A stretch of DNA of 64,000 bases from the NCBI RefSeq assembly GCF_003182135.1, contig NZ_QGTL01000010.1, forward strand, positions 205,059-269,058, read 5' to 3'. Source of the stretch: Nocardia neocaledoniensis. Lineage in GTDB: Bacteria; Actinomycetota; Actinomycetes; Mycobacteriales; Mycobacteriaceae. Position numbers and translations under genes: made by a program. Positions 56,014 to 63,633 of this stretch are shown piece by piece; within the stretch, counting starts at the first letter, position 1; the number at the start of each line of letters is the position of its first letter. The notes beneath the pieces are model-generated. The model was not told where the DNA came from and ran no database searches. It saw only the letters and a program-made list of their open reading frames with translations.

Positions 56014-56637
56014 ATGCTCGCACACCCGTCGCCCACCGGAGAAGCCCTGGTGCGCGGTGAGCGGGAGGATCGGCCGCACCGGCCGAGGGCGGACAACGCC
56101 ACTTGCAAGATCGCGAAGGTGGCCGGTGCCGCCGAACCCACCGTCTACAACCACTTCGACGACAAGGAAACCTTGTTCCGGCATGCGCTCGCCGCCGCGG
56201 GCGACGCGGTGCTCGCGGAGAACCTGGCGGTGCTCGAGCGGCTGCGCGACCCGGGCGCGGATCTGCGGGCCACCTTGGAAGACGTGGCGTACCGGTTGAT
56301 CCGATCGTGCTGTACCGAGCGGTCCCGGTCGCCGCGCCGGCTCACCTACGGTCAGGTCGCCCAGTTCCCCGAGCTGATCGACGTGGTCGCGAGCCGGACA
56401 TCCGATCAGCTCGCCGACGCCCTCGCCGATCGGCTGGCCCGCCTGGCGCTGGCGGGCCGCCTGCGCGCGAGCGACCCGGCGACCGCCGCCGAACAGTTCC
56501 TCGCGCTGATCACCGGTCCGATGGAGGGCCGGACCCGGCTCGGCACCCGAAAGGTCACGGCCGCCGAGATGCGCGCCGTGGCCACCGCCGCGGTCGGCAC
56601 TTTCCTGCGGGCCTACGAAACGCCGGAAACCCACTGA
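56014..56637 (+). CDS. TetR-like regulator with an unusual N terminus
   Basis: 207 residues. Helices 2 and 3 of the TetR DNA-binding domain are intact (IAKVAGAAEPTVYNHFDDKETLFRHAL), and the C-terminal ligand domain (TetR_C-like, from VLERLRDPGADLRATLEDVAYRLI) is normal. The 32 residues before them (MLAHPSPTGEALVRGEREDRPHRPRADNATCK) do not resemble helix 1 of TetR proteins, which normally precedes by about 20 residues (R-x-x-I-x-x-A-x-x-x-F). Either helix 1 was lost or the gene is degraded. It starts 6 bp from the divergent thioesterase start. Confidence 0.65.
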   Translation: MLAHPSPTGEALVRGEREDRPHRPRADNATCKIAKVAGAAEPTVYNHFDDKETLFRHALAAAGDAVLAENLAVLERLRDPGADLRATLEDVAYRLIRSCCTERSRSPRRLTYGQVAQFPELIDVVASRTSDQLADALADRLARLALAGRLRASDPATAAEQFLALITGPMEGRTRLGTRKVTAAEMRAVATAAVGTFLRAYETPETH

Positions 56638-56719
56638 GCCACCACACTTTCCACGACGCCTCCACCAACCGGCCGACCGAACGGCGCGCTCCGTGGCCGC
56701 CGGCAGCGAAAGGACCGAC

Positions 56720-57194
56720 GTGACCGCAGTGCGGGGCGATCTCCTCGCCACCATCGGAAGCGGAGCGGGCGATCTTGCGCACGTTCCACAAGTTCTTCCG
56801 GATCGCCGACACCAGGCAGACTGAGCGGTTCTCCGAGTGCTTCACCCCCGATGCACTCATCGAGTACCGGATCATGCCGGGCCCACCGGTACTGTTCCAC
56901 GGCCGCGACGAGTTCACCGCGCACATGAGCCGGGTGCCCGAGTCACAGCGCTCCCTGGTCGCGCATGTCATCGGGCAGACCACCATCGAGTGGAACGGTG
57001 ACACTCCCCTACTCACCGCCTATGCCACTGTGTGGCACTGGTTTTCGAGCACCGACGTCGGCCGACCGGCATACTGGGTCGTCATCGGACTGGTCCGGGA
57101 CGAGTTCGAACAGCACGAGGGCGAGTGGCTCATCTCCCATCGCGATGTCCGCCACGTCGCGGGCCGGGTAGCCGCCGGCCGCGAACCGATCTGA
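56720..57194 (+). pseudogene. SnoaL/NTF2-like protein with an apparent frameshift
   Basis: GTG 56720 behind AAAGGA reads VTAVRGDLLATI and then leaves frame. The rest, EAERAILRTFHKFFRIADTRQTERFSECFTPDALIEYR, continues to the end at 57194 in another frame. It is a complete SnoaL/NTF2-like cone fold (VLFHGRDEFTAHMSRVP, AYATVWHWFSS). Removing one G in the GG at 56756-56757 would join them as VTAVRGDLLATIEAERAILRTFHK. It is either a mutation or a sequencing error. An internal TTG at 56775 could still give a shortened protein. Confidence 0.65.
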
Positions 57195-57216
57195 CACCCG
57201 CCGTCCACGCCCCCGA

Positions 57217-57648
57217 TCACCCCTCGGTTTCGGAGCGTTCGACGAGTGCGACCTCGTCCAGCACTTGCTCGTCGACGTAGATCGGGGCCCGTGCGCGCAT
57301 CGCGACGTTCACCGCGTCCGATACGCGGGCGGGGACTCGGAGGGCGCCGTGGAAGATCAAGTCGGACTTGAAGGTTCCGTCGCGGTAGTCGCTGATCTGG
57401 ACTTCGAGGAGTGGGTGGCCGAGCGCCACGAGGAGGTTGTTGATCAGATCGTGGGTCAGCGGCTCGACCGGCGTGACGCCTTCCTGTTCCAGGACGACCG
57501 CGGTGGCTTCCGCGTTCCCGATGGCGACCGGGACGTAGCGGCGGGCACCCAACGCCTCACGCAGCATCAGGACCGCCCGAGACTTCGGCTCTTCGCCGGC
57601 GGCCTGCTCGTCCGAGACGCGGATACCGACCACGTGCACTTCGCGCAT
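57217..57648 (-). CDS. Bifunctional nuclease family protein (DUF151)
   Basis: 143 residues with the BFN core: AVLMLREALGARRYVPVAIGNAEATAVVLEQEGV, PLTHDLINNLLVALGHPLLEVQISDYRDGTFKSDLIF and ARVSDAVNVAMRARAPIYV. The SDAxxxAxRxxxPI motif is the DUF151 signature. Family members have DNase and RNase activity in some organisms, with unclear role in bacteria. ATG at 57648 with AGAGGGA upstream. It is convergent with the SnoaL-like gene. Confidence 0.88.
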   Translation of the reverse strand: MREVHVVGIRVSDEQAAGEEPKSRAVLMLREALGARRYVPVAIGNAEATAVVLEQEGVTPVEPLTHDLINNLLVALGHPLLEVQISDYRDGTFKSDLIFHGALRVPARVSDAVNVAMRARAPIYVDEQVLDEVALVERSETEG

Positions 57649-57746
57649 GGTGTCCCTCTTCGAATAGTGGCGGAGGCCAACGCGATGCTACCGGCGCGAT
57701 GGCCTCCGCCCTTCCCACACCCGCACTCGCGACCGCAGGGGCAGGG

Positions 57747-58583
57747 TCAGCGGAAGTCGACCAGGTGGTCGGTGACCCACTGGGCGTAGCCGCGCGGGGC
57801 GTGGCCGGTGAGCTGTTCGACGACCGTGTTGACCGGCGCCGGTTTGCCGACCGTGGCCGCCATCAGGTCGAACAGCGCGTTGATGAACGCGGGATCCATG
57901 AACTGGGCCATCTGCGCCCGCACCGCGGCGTCGTCGAGTTCCTCGAACACCAGCGGACGCCCGAGCGCCGCGCCCAGGATGTCGACCTGCTCGACCTGAG
58001 TGAGCGATTCCGGGCCGGTGAGCTCGTAGATCCGCCCGGCGTGCCCGCCCCGCAGGACGGTCGCGGCCACCTCCGCCACGTCGTCCTCGTGAATGGGCGC
58101 CGCGGTGGCCTGCCCGTACGCCGCCCGGATCACGTCGCCGCCCGCGAGCTGCATCGCGAACGACAGCGAGTTGACGGCGGGGAAGAACAGCCGCAGGAAG
58201 GTCCATTCGATCCCGGACGCCTCGATCGCGAGCTCGACCTCGCGGTGGTAGCGCGCGATGACATCGGGCTGCGGCTGGTCACCGTCGACCACCGCGCCCG
58301 AGGACAGGAACACGATCCGCGCGACGCCGGCCTCGCGTGCCGCGGCCAGCAGCGGCGCCACGTCCATGCCGTACGGCAGCACCAGGAAGATCGCCTCCAC
58401 CTGCGCCAGCGCCGGCGCGAGCGACTCCGCCGAGGTCAGATCCCCCGCCACCACCCCAGCCCCCTGCGGCAGATCGGCCGACTCCGGGCGCCGGGTCAAC
58501 GCGCGGACCGGCTGCCCCGCCGCGAGCAGGGCATCAACGGCCTGGCGGCCGAAGTGAGCGGTGGCACCGACGACCAAGTACAT
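57747..58583 (-). CDS. NmrA-like NAD(P)-binding protein
   Basis: 278 residues. MYLVVGATAHFGRQAVDALLAAGQPVRALTRRP is the Rossmann start with an altered GATAHFG loop in place of GATGxxG. VFLSSGAVVDGD and TFLRLFFPAVNSLSFAMQL follow. Atypical SDR of the NmrA/QOR2 group, likely a quinone or azo reductase-like enzyme or a sensor. A palindrome lies in its promoter. About 100 bp separate it from the BFN gene. Confidence 0.84.
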   Translation of the reverse strand: MYLVVGATAHFGRQAVDALLAAGQPVRALTRRPESADLPQGAGVVAGDLTSAESLAPALAQVEAIFLVLPYGMDVAPLLAAAREAGVARIVFLSSGAVVDGDQPQPDVIARYHREVELAIEASGIEWTFLRLFFPAVNSLSFAMQLAGGDVIRAAYGQATAAPIHEDDVAEVAATVLRGGHAGRIYELTGPESLTQVEQVDILGAALGRPLVFEELDDAAVRAQMAQFMDPAFINALFDLMAATVGKPAPVNTVVEQLTGHAPRGYAQWVTDHLVDFR

Positions 58584-58635
58584 GAGCTTCTCCTTCGAAA
58601 GGCGCGGCTCGAACCGGCCGCTCCACGACTCTAAC

Positions 58636-58655
58636 AGAACAGATCATTCCGTTCT
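58636..58655. promoter_or_regulatory. Inverted repeat in the promoter of the NmrA-like gene
   Basis: AGAAC-N10-GTTCT at 58636-58655 is an operator-like dyad; 7 of 10 base pairs of the full arms match. It lies 53 bp upstream of the NmrA-like start and touches the last codons of the CPBP protease gene. The regulator is not in view. Confidence 0.4.
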
Positions 58656-59457
58656 ACTTGATCGAATCGCGGCGGCCTTCGCGCATCAGCCACATCGCGG
58701 CGGCGAGCGTCAGTACCCAGCCGATCACTTCGATCAGCAGGTGATCGGTGGCGTCGGGGACCGATTGCAACAGGTACACCCGGACGCTGTTGATCGCTCC
58801 GTGTGTCAGCACCGCAGGCCAGACACTGCCCGACCGCCGACGGAGGGCGAGCAGCAGCGGCGCCCACGGCAGCATGCCCGCGAAGTAGATGACGATGTCC
58901 CCCGGTGGGCGATCACCGATGACGGCGAGCACGGGCAGATGCCAGAAGATCCAGACCACGCCGCTGACGAAGGCCAGCGGCCAGAACCCCCACGAGGCGG
59001 CGCGGGTCGCCAGCCAGCCGCGCCACCCGAACTCCTCGCCGACAGCGAAGACCGACTGCAGGACGAAGACCGGAACGAGCCAGACGGTCGCCGCCAAGAT
59101 CTCGTCGAGCGGGTTGAGCGGCCAGATCCCCCACGCCAGCGCGATCGCGGCCTGGATGGCGGCGATCGCGGCGATGAGCCCGATACCGAGGCTCGACCAC
59201 CTGAGCGTGCCGCGCCACCCCGTGGCGAAGGTCTCCCGGAACGTGCCCGGTCGCCGGAGGCGCCACATGATGATCGCCGCGAGCAGCGGGGTCAGCTGCA
59301 GGATCGGCACGATCAGGTTGTTGACGTCGGCGGGAACGAGCCGGAACACCATCGGAACCGACAGCGCGTAGCACAGCGCGAGGGCGATCGCGACGAACCA
59401 GGCGACATCGGTGACAGCCGACCGATCAGCATCGGAGCGCGCGCGGACTGTCGTCAT
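58654..59457 (-). CDS. CPBP family intramembrane metalloprotease
   Basis: 267 residues, about eight hydrophobic segments. The catalytic motifs are EEFGWRGWLATRA (EExxxR), FWHLPV (FxxxH region) and LTHGAINSVRV (HxxxN), as in the CAAX/Abi (CPBP) membrane proteases. These act in prenyl-protein processing, bacteriocin immunity or regulated proteolysis. ATG at 59457; a longer in-frame start would only add a shadow. It lies in an operon-like orientation with the NmrA-like gene. Confidence 0.85.
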   Translation of the reverse strand: MTTVRARSDADRSAVTDVAWFVAIALALCYALSVPMVFRLVPADVNNLIVPILQLTPLLAAIIMWRLRRPGTFRETFATGWRGTLRWSSLGIGLIAAIAAIQAAIALAWGIWPLNPLDEILAATVWLVPVFVLQSVFAVGEEFGWRGWLATRAASWGFWPLAFVSGVVWIFWHLPVLAVIGDRPPGDIVIYFAGMLPWAPLLLALRRRSGSVWPAVLTHGAINSVRVYLLQSVPDATDHLLIEVIGWVLTLAAAMWLMREGRRDSIK

Positions 59458-59580
59458 GACTGCCTCCCTCGGTTCATGCACGGACCGTAGCAATCCGTTC
59501 GCGGCCACCGGATCCTGGAAAAACCCTGAGGTTCACCCTGAAACGCCGCCGCGCTCGCTCGAGGCCGGGAACACTTCTCG

Positions 59581-61623
59581 TCAGTGTTCCGGAGAGTCGC
59601 CTCCTGGCCGGTAGAGCTCGCGTTCCCAGAGTTCGGCCGCCACGCGTTCGATCCCCTGGGTGAGGTGGCGCCGATAGGTGGAGAACGGCAGATCGAGCAT
59701 CGCGGCCGCCAGTTCCTGGGTCGGGGCCGGGCGCAGGAACGTGCGGTCGAGCACGCGGTGCAACTTGGCGCCGCGGGGATCGGCCCGCAGGGATTCCGCG
59801 ATCTCGGTGATCAGCGCGCGCAGTTCTTGACCCGTCGCCGCGCCGGGCCGGGAGCGGACCACACGGGAGCGCAGCAGCGGATTGCGGTCCAGTCGAGCAC
59901 CGCGCTTCATGGCGCGCAGTGCGGCACGGACCGCGTCGGTGAATTCCTGGTGGGAGAGAACGAGTTCGGGCTCGGGCGGGACCGGACGGGCGAGCGGCGC
60001 GCCGAGGACGCGGTCGTTGGTCAGGTCCAGCCACTGCGCGACACCGACGCGGCGCCAGTCGTGGGCGTAGACCGCGTACCGTCGCGCACCGATCGTGTAG
60101 CCGTCGGCGTGGTGGAAGTCGATGTGGCGCATGAACGGTTCCCAGGACTCGGACTCGGCGAAGGCGCCGATGAAGTCCCAGGCGACTCCTCGCTGGGACA
60201 GCCACGCGTGGGTGGAGAACGCGGTCACCGTGTTCATCGTCGGCGACGGGCCTTGATCGGCCTCCGCGTCGACGAGGAAGCGCCCGGCGAACACCGGCTC
60301 GTCGGGCGTCGTACGCCCGTAGCGGGTGGCGTGATCCCACATGGTGCGCGTCCCCGGGTCCGCGGTCAGGTCGGCCTCGGTCGCCTCGTGCAGGGCCAGC
60401 CGGCAGAAGAAGCCGATCGGTGTGCTTCCCGATGCACGCACCGCGACGAATCTCTCAGGCTGGCGTTCGAGCCAGAATTCGACGAGTTCGGCCTGCTCGG
60501 GTCCCTGATGCCGCTTCGTCATCGCCAGGATCGCTTCCCGGTCGGTGGCGCGGAACCTGTCGGGGAACGCGCGCCCGAAACTCGACCAGTCCCAATAGCC
60601 GGAGATCGTCGGGTTGTGGCGGTGCAGGAACACCAGATCCGCGACCGGTGACGTGTCGTGCGCGGCACCGTCGAGCTGCTCCAGCAGATGCGCGCGGATC
60701 CGCTGATGGATCTCGAGGTAGGTGCTCGGATCGCGCCAGCGCAGGTCGGCGTCGAGCACATCGCGCGCGATGTCGTGTGGGGCGAGCCCGAGCGGACCGT
60801 GCTCCATGATCGCCAGCCCGCGCAGCCACTCGAACACCTCGGCGCTCCCGGCGTCGCCGATCGCGGCCCGCAGCAGCGCCTCGGTCGTGTGGCGGACATG
60901 GGCACACACCTCGAGCGCGGACCGATGTGCCGGGCCGGGAACGGAATCGACGAATCGCTCCAGCAACGCGCGCACCGCGTCCGGTGCTTCGAGCAGACTC
61001 GCCGGAAGGTCCGCCGACGTCTGTCGCACGACATCGACCAGCAACGACAGGGCCAGCGGATGACCGTGAGTGAGCGTGAGGATTCGTTCGTGAGAGCTCT
61101 CGGCGACGCCCGCGGCGTGCAGATACGCGCGTGCGTCGTCCGGGGCGAGATTGCGCAGGGAAATCACCCGCAGCAGTTCCTGCCAGCCGGAATCGGCCGT
61201 CCAGGCCTGTGCCGGTGGGTTTCTTCCCGCGACAACCACGAGCGCGCAGGCGGGCAGGGCGGGCAGGAAATCCTCGCGGAGCCAGCTCTCGAGCGGTGTC
61301 AGCCGTTCGAATGTGTCAACGAACAGGACGAATTCGCTGTCGCCCGGTTCCACCACACGCTGGAACGCCGCGGGCGTCGGGTCCACGGCCCGACCGTCAA
61401 TCCAGGCCGTCCGGACTCCGGCGGTGGCCGCGACATCCCGGAGTTCGGTGAGCAGCGCGGTCTTGCCGATGCCACCCGGGCCGTGAAAGAACAGCAGGGT
61501 GAAGGGCGGTTCATCGGCGTCGAGCGCGGCACGGAACAACTCCACCTCACCGACGCGGCCGACGAACCGGCGCCGGCGGGCCCTGCGCAGCCGGTCGGCG
61601 ACGGTGGGTGGCGGTGTCGTCAT
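59581..61623 (-). CDS. STAND-type ATPase with a GNAT-like middle and a helix-turn-helix C terminus
   Basis: 680 residues. The N-terminal NTPase domain has FVGRVGEVELFRAALDAD, Walker A FHGPGGIGKTALL at about residue 46, Walker B FVLFVDTFERL at about 97 and LTHGHPLALSLLVDVVRQT. A helical part follows. At about 380-545 the strand-helix order VEFWLERQPERFVAVRASGSTPIGFFCRLAL and the aromatic DFHHADGYTIGARRYAVYAHDWRRVGVAQWLDL resemble a degenerate GNAT acetyltransferase. The C terminus (LDLPFSTYRRHLTQGIERVAAELWEREL) is like a sigma-region-4 HTH. Probably a transcriptional signal integrator. Confidence 0.78.
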   Translation of the reverse strand: MTTPPPTVADRLRRARRRRFVGRVGEVELFRAALDADEPPFTLLFFHGPGGIGKTALLTELRDVAATAGVRTAWIDGRAVDPTPAAFQRVVEPGDSEFVLFVDTFERLTPLESWLREDFLPALPACALVVVAGRNPPAQAWTADSGWQELLRVISLRNLAPDDARAYLHAAGVAESSHERILTLTHGHPLALSLLVDVVRQTSADLPASLLEAPDAVRALLERFVDSVPGPAHRSALEVCAHVRHTTEALLRAAIGDAGSAEVFEWLRGLAIMEHGPLGLAPHDIARDVLDADLRWRDPSTYLEIHQRIRAHLLEQLDGAAHDTSPVADLVFLHRHNPTISGYWDWSSFGRAFPDRFRATDREAILAMTKRHQGPEQAELVEFWLERQPERFVAVRASGSTPIGFFCRLALHEATEADLTADPGTRTMWDHATRYGRTTPDEPVFAGRFLVDAEADQGPSPTMNTVTAFSTHAWLSQRGVAWDFIGAFAESESWEPFMRHIDFHHADGYTIGARRYAVYAHDWRRVGVAQWLDLTNDRVLGAPLARPVPPEPELVLSHQEFTDAVRAALRAMKRGARLDRNPLLRSRVVRSRPGAATGQELRALITEIAESLRADPRGAKLHRVLDRTFLRPAPTQELAAAMLDLPFSTYRRHLTQGIERVAAELWERELYRPGGDSPEH

Positions 61624-61660
61624 CGCCCTTGTGTATCAGCTCCGAGGCCAGAGAGGAGGG

Positions 61661-63025
61661 TCATCGGGTGAGCGCGGCGGGGACCGGGACGGGGTCGGGG
61701 TGCCGTCGGGATCGGAACACCGTGCGGACGAAGATATCTGGGCGTAGCAGCGAGGCCGGCGCGTCGACGAACGCCGACACCCGAAGGAATCGGGCGGCCA
61801 CGACCGGATCGTGCTCGCCGGCTTCGAGCAACCGCCGGACATACTTGTTCACCAGCCGGACCCGCAGCGGTCGAGGGCCCTCGACCAGTGGCTGGGTCAG
61901 ATCCTGGCCGACGGCCAGCTCCCAGGCGACCTCCACGATCCGGGCCGCGGCGCGGAAATACCGGCGTTCCAGGTCGCCGCGGCCGGCGCGCAGCGACTCG
62001 CGCAGGGCCAGCGCCTCGAGCGCGGTCACCGACATGCCCTGCGCGTAGATCGGATTGAAGCCGCACAGCGCGTCGCCGAGGGCGATCAGTCCGCCCGGCG
62101 GGCGCGACGACCGATCGTATCGGCGTCGGCGATTGGCCTCGTAGCGGTAGCCGGCCACCGGCGCGAGCGGTTCCGCGGCCCGCAACGCTTCGACGACATG
62201 CGGTGGAGCGAATCCGGCGACGCCGTCGACCATCGACTCGACGGTGTCGCCGGGGCGATGGTTTCCGTAGCCGGTCGCGGTGAACAGCCAGGATTCGTCC
62301 TCGGTGGCCAGCAGGGCCATTCCGGTCGGACGGCTGGGCGTGGGTCCGATGAGCACGATCTTCTCCGGCTCGCTGCCGGGAGACAGCCGCAGTCGCGTGC
62401 TGGAATAGCCCACGTGCACGGCGACCGTGTCCTCAGCGGGCGCCTCGTGGCCGAGTGCGGTGAGCCAGGCCGGTACGCGGGTGCCGCGGCCCGTCGCATC
62501 GACCACCAGGTCGGCGCTCACCAGTTCCTCGGTACTTCCCGGTTCGCGGGCCATCACCCGCACTCCCGCGATACGGCCGCCCGACCGATCACTCACCAGG
62601 CCGACGACATCACGGCCATCGGCGATACATACCGCCGAGATCGCGGCGACGCGCTCCCTGATCCGGCTCTCCAACTGCCGTCGCGTCGGAAGGTAGGTGA
62701 GCACTCGGGGGTCGGCCCCGGCCGAGAGCCGGTGCCCGGCAATCGAGAAGAAGAATTCGGTGTAGTCGGAGATCACCTTCGTCCCGTGCGCGGCGAGTTC
62801 GGCGAGAAGTCCGGGGAACAGCGTCTCCATCGCCTGCGACCCGCTCGGCAGCAGCGCGTGAACGTGTCGCGCCTGCGGCACACCCCGGCGAAACTCCCGG
62901 CCGTCCCCGAGCCGGTCCCGTTCTACGACGGTGACGCGGTCGAAGAACTCCGACAACACCCGAGCGGCCAGCAGTCCTCCCAGACTCGCACCCAGCACGA
63001 CCGCGTGTTCACCTCTGCGCACCAT
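61661..63025 (-). CDS. FAD-dependent monooxygenase (group A)
   Basis: 454 residues. The FAD dinucleotide loop is AVVLGASLGGLLAARVLSEF. RVPAWLTAL and the DG/DATGRGTRVPAW region follow. The second FAD motif is LIALGDALCGFNPIYAQGMSVTALEALALRESL. It is a squalene-epoxidase/tetracycline-hydroxylase-like monooxygenase or a geranylgeranyl-reductase relative. The substrate is unknown. The ATG at 63025 follows AGGAGG; a GTG one codon earlier is possible. It is probably co-transcribed with the STAND ATPase 37 bp downstream. Confidence 0.86.
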   Translation of the reverse strand: MVRRGEHAVVLGASLGGLLAARVLSEFFDRVTVVERDRLGDGREFRRGVPQARHVHALLPSGSQAMETLFPGLLAELAAHGTKVISDYTEFFFSIAGHRLSAGADPRVLTYLPTRRQLESRIRERVAAISAVCIADGRDVVGLVSDRSGGRIAGVRVMAREPGSTEELVSADLVVDATGRGTRVPAWLTALGHEAPAEDTVAVHVGYSSTRLRLSPGSEPEKIVLIGPTPSRPTGMALLATEDESWLFTATGYGNHRPGDTVESMVDGVAGFAPPHVVEALRAAEPLAPVAGYRYEANRRRRYDRSSRPPGGLIALGDALCGFNPIYAQGMSVTALEALALRESLRAGRGDLERRYFRAAARIVEVAWELAVGQDLTQPLVEGPRPLRVRLVNKYVRRLLEAGEHDPVVAARFLRVSAFVDAPASLLRPDIFVRTVFRSRRHPDPVPVPAALTR

Positions 63026-63148
63026 CACGCACCTCCTGACATCTCGGCGACGGGTGGCCAGGATGCTGCCGAGAAGTGCTCGGTTACCAGTCCATTTCGT
63101 TGTTCATTCCCGTGACGTCCTGCCGGGTGGTGCCCCCAGCTGTCCTGT

Positions 63149-63358
63149 TCATCGGTAGACGTATTTGCCCAGCGCCTTCTGTAATTCGGTCAGGTCCGGA
63201 TTCGAGAACAGCCACTGCCGCTCGTTCGACTCGAACCGCACCAGCATCGGGCATCCGCGGTAGGCGTCCCCGAGAACCACCTCGGTCCCCAGCAACTTCG
63301 CCGTCTTCGCCTCGTAGACCTCGGCGATGTATCGCCCACGGAACAGTGGTAACCGCTC
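63149..63358 (-). pseudogene. Hypothetical protein fragment without a start codon
   Basis: The frame ending at 63149 reads ERLPLFRGRYIAEVYEAKTA and continues through LLGTEVVLGDAYRGCPMLVRFESNERQWLFSNP to KALGKYVYR. It is an unbroken, well-composed 69-residue stretch with no usable start. An ATG at 63368 with an AGAAGG-like site begins MRVRAVTT in another frame. One base removed near 63340-63350 would join them. It is therefore a frameshifted small gene. No family recognised. Confidence 0.5.
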
Positions 63359-63414
63359 TCACGCGCATTCTTCGTGCCTTCTTACCGCCACACCAAGGGG
63401 TTTCAGGTCGCAGG

Positions 63415-63633
63415 TCAGCTTTCCGGCGGGCTATGGACCATTTCCTCCGAAGTGGTGCCGACGGCTGGCTGGAGCTGAACGAGAATCATGCGTTTGTCCG
63501 GATCCTTGATGTAGGTCGCCCGGACTCGGTAACACCCTGGATCGAGGCCACGCCGGAGGACATCCTCACCCCGGCCGGAGCTGTCGGGCGCACCGCTGAC
63601 CCAGCTACCGCCAGGAGCACGCTTGATCGACAC
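63415..63633 (-). CDS. Small hypothetical protein
   Basis: 72 residues (MSIKRAPGGSWVSGAPDSSG, then LDPGCYRVRATYIKDPDKRMILVQLQP). The second half has the charged/hydrophobic rhythm of a small beta-protein. The GTG start at 63633 overlaps, in opposite orientation, the start of the quinone oxidoreductase gene. The ribosome site is weak. It may be real or a relic alongside the fragment downstream. Confidence 0.35.
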   Translation of the reverse strand: MSIKRAPGGSWVSGAPDSSGRGEDVLRRGLDPGCYRVRATYIKDPDKRMILVQLQPAVGTTSEEMVHSPPES

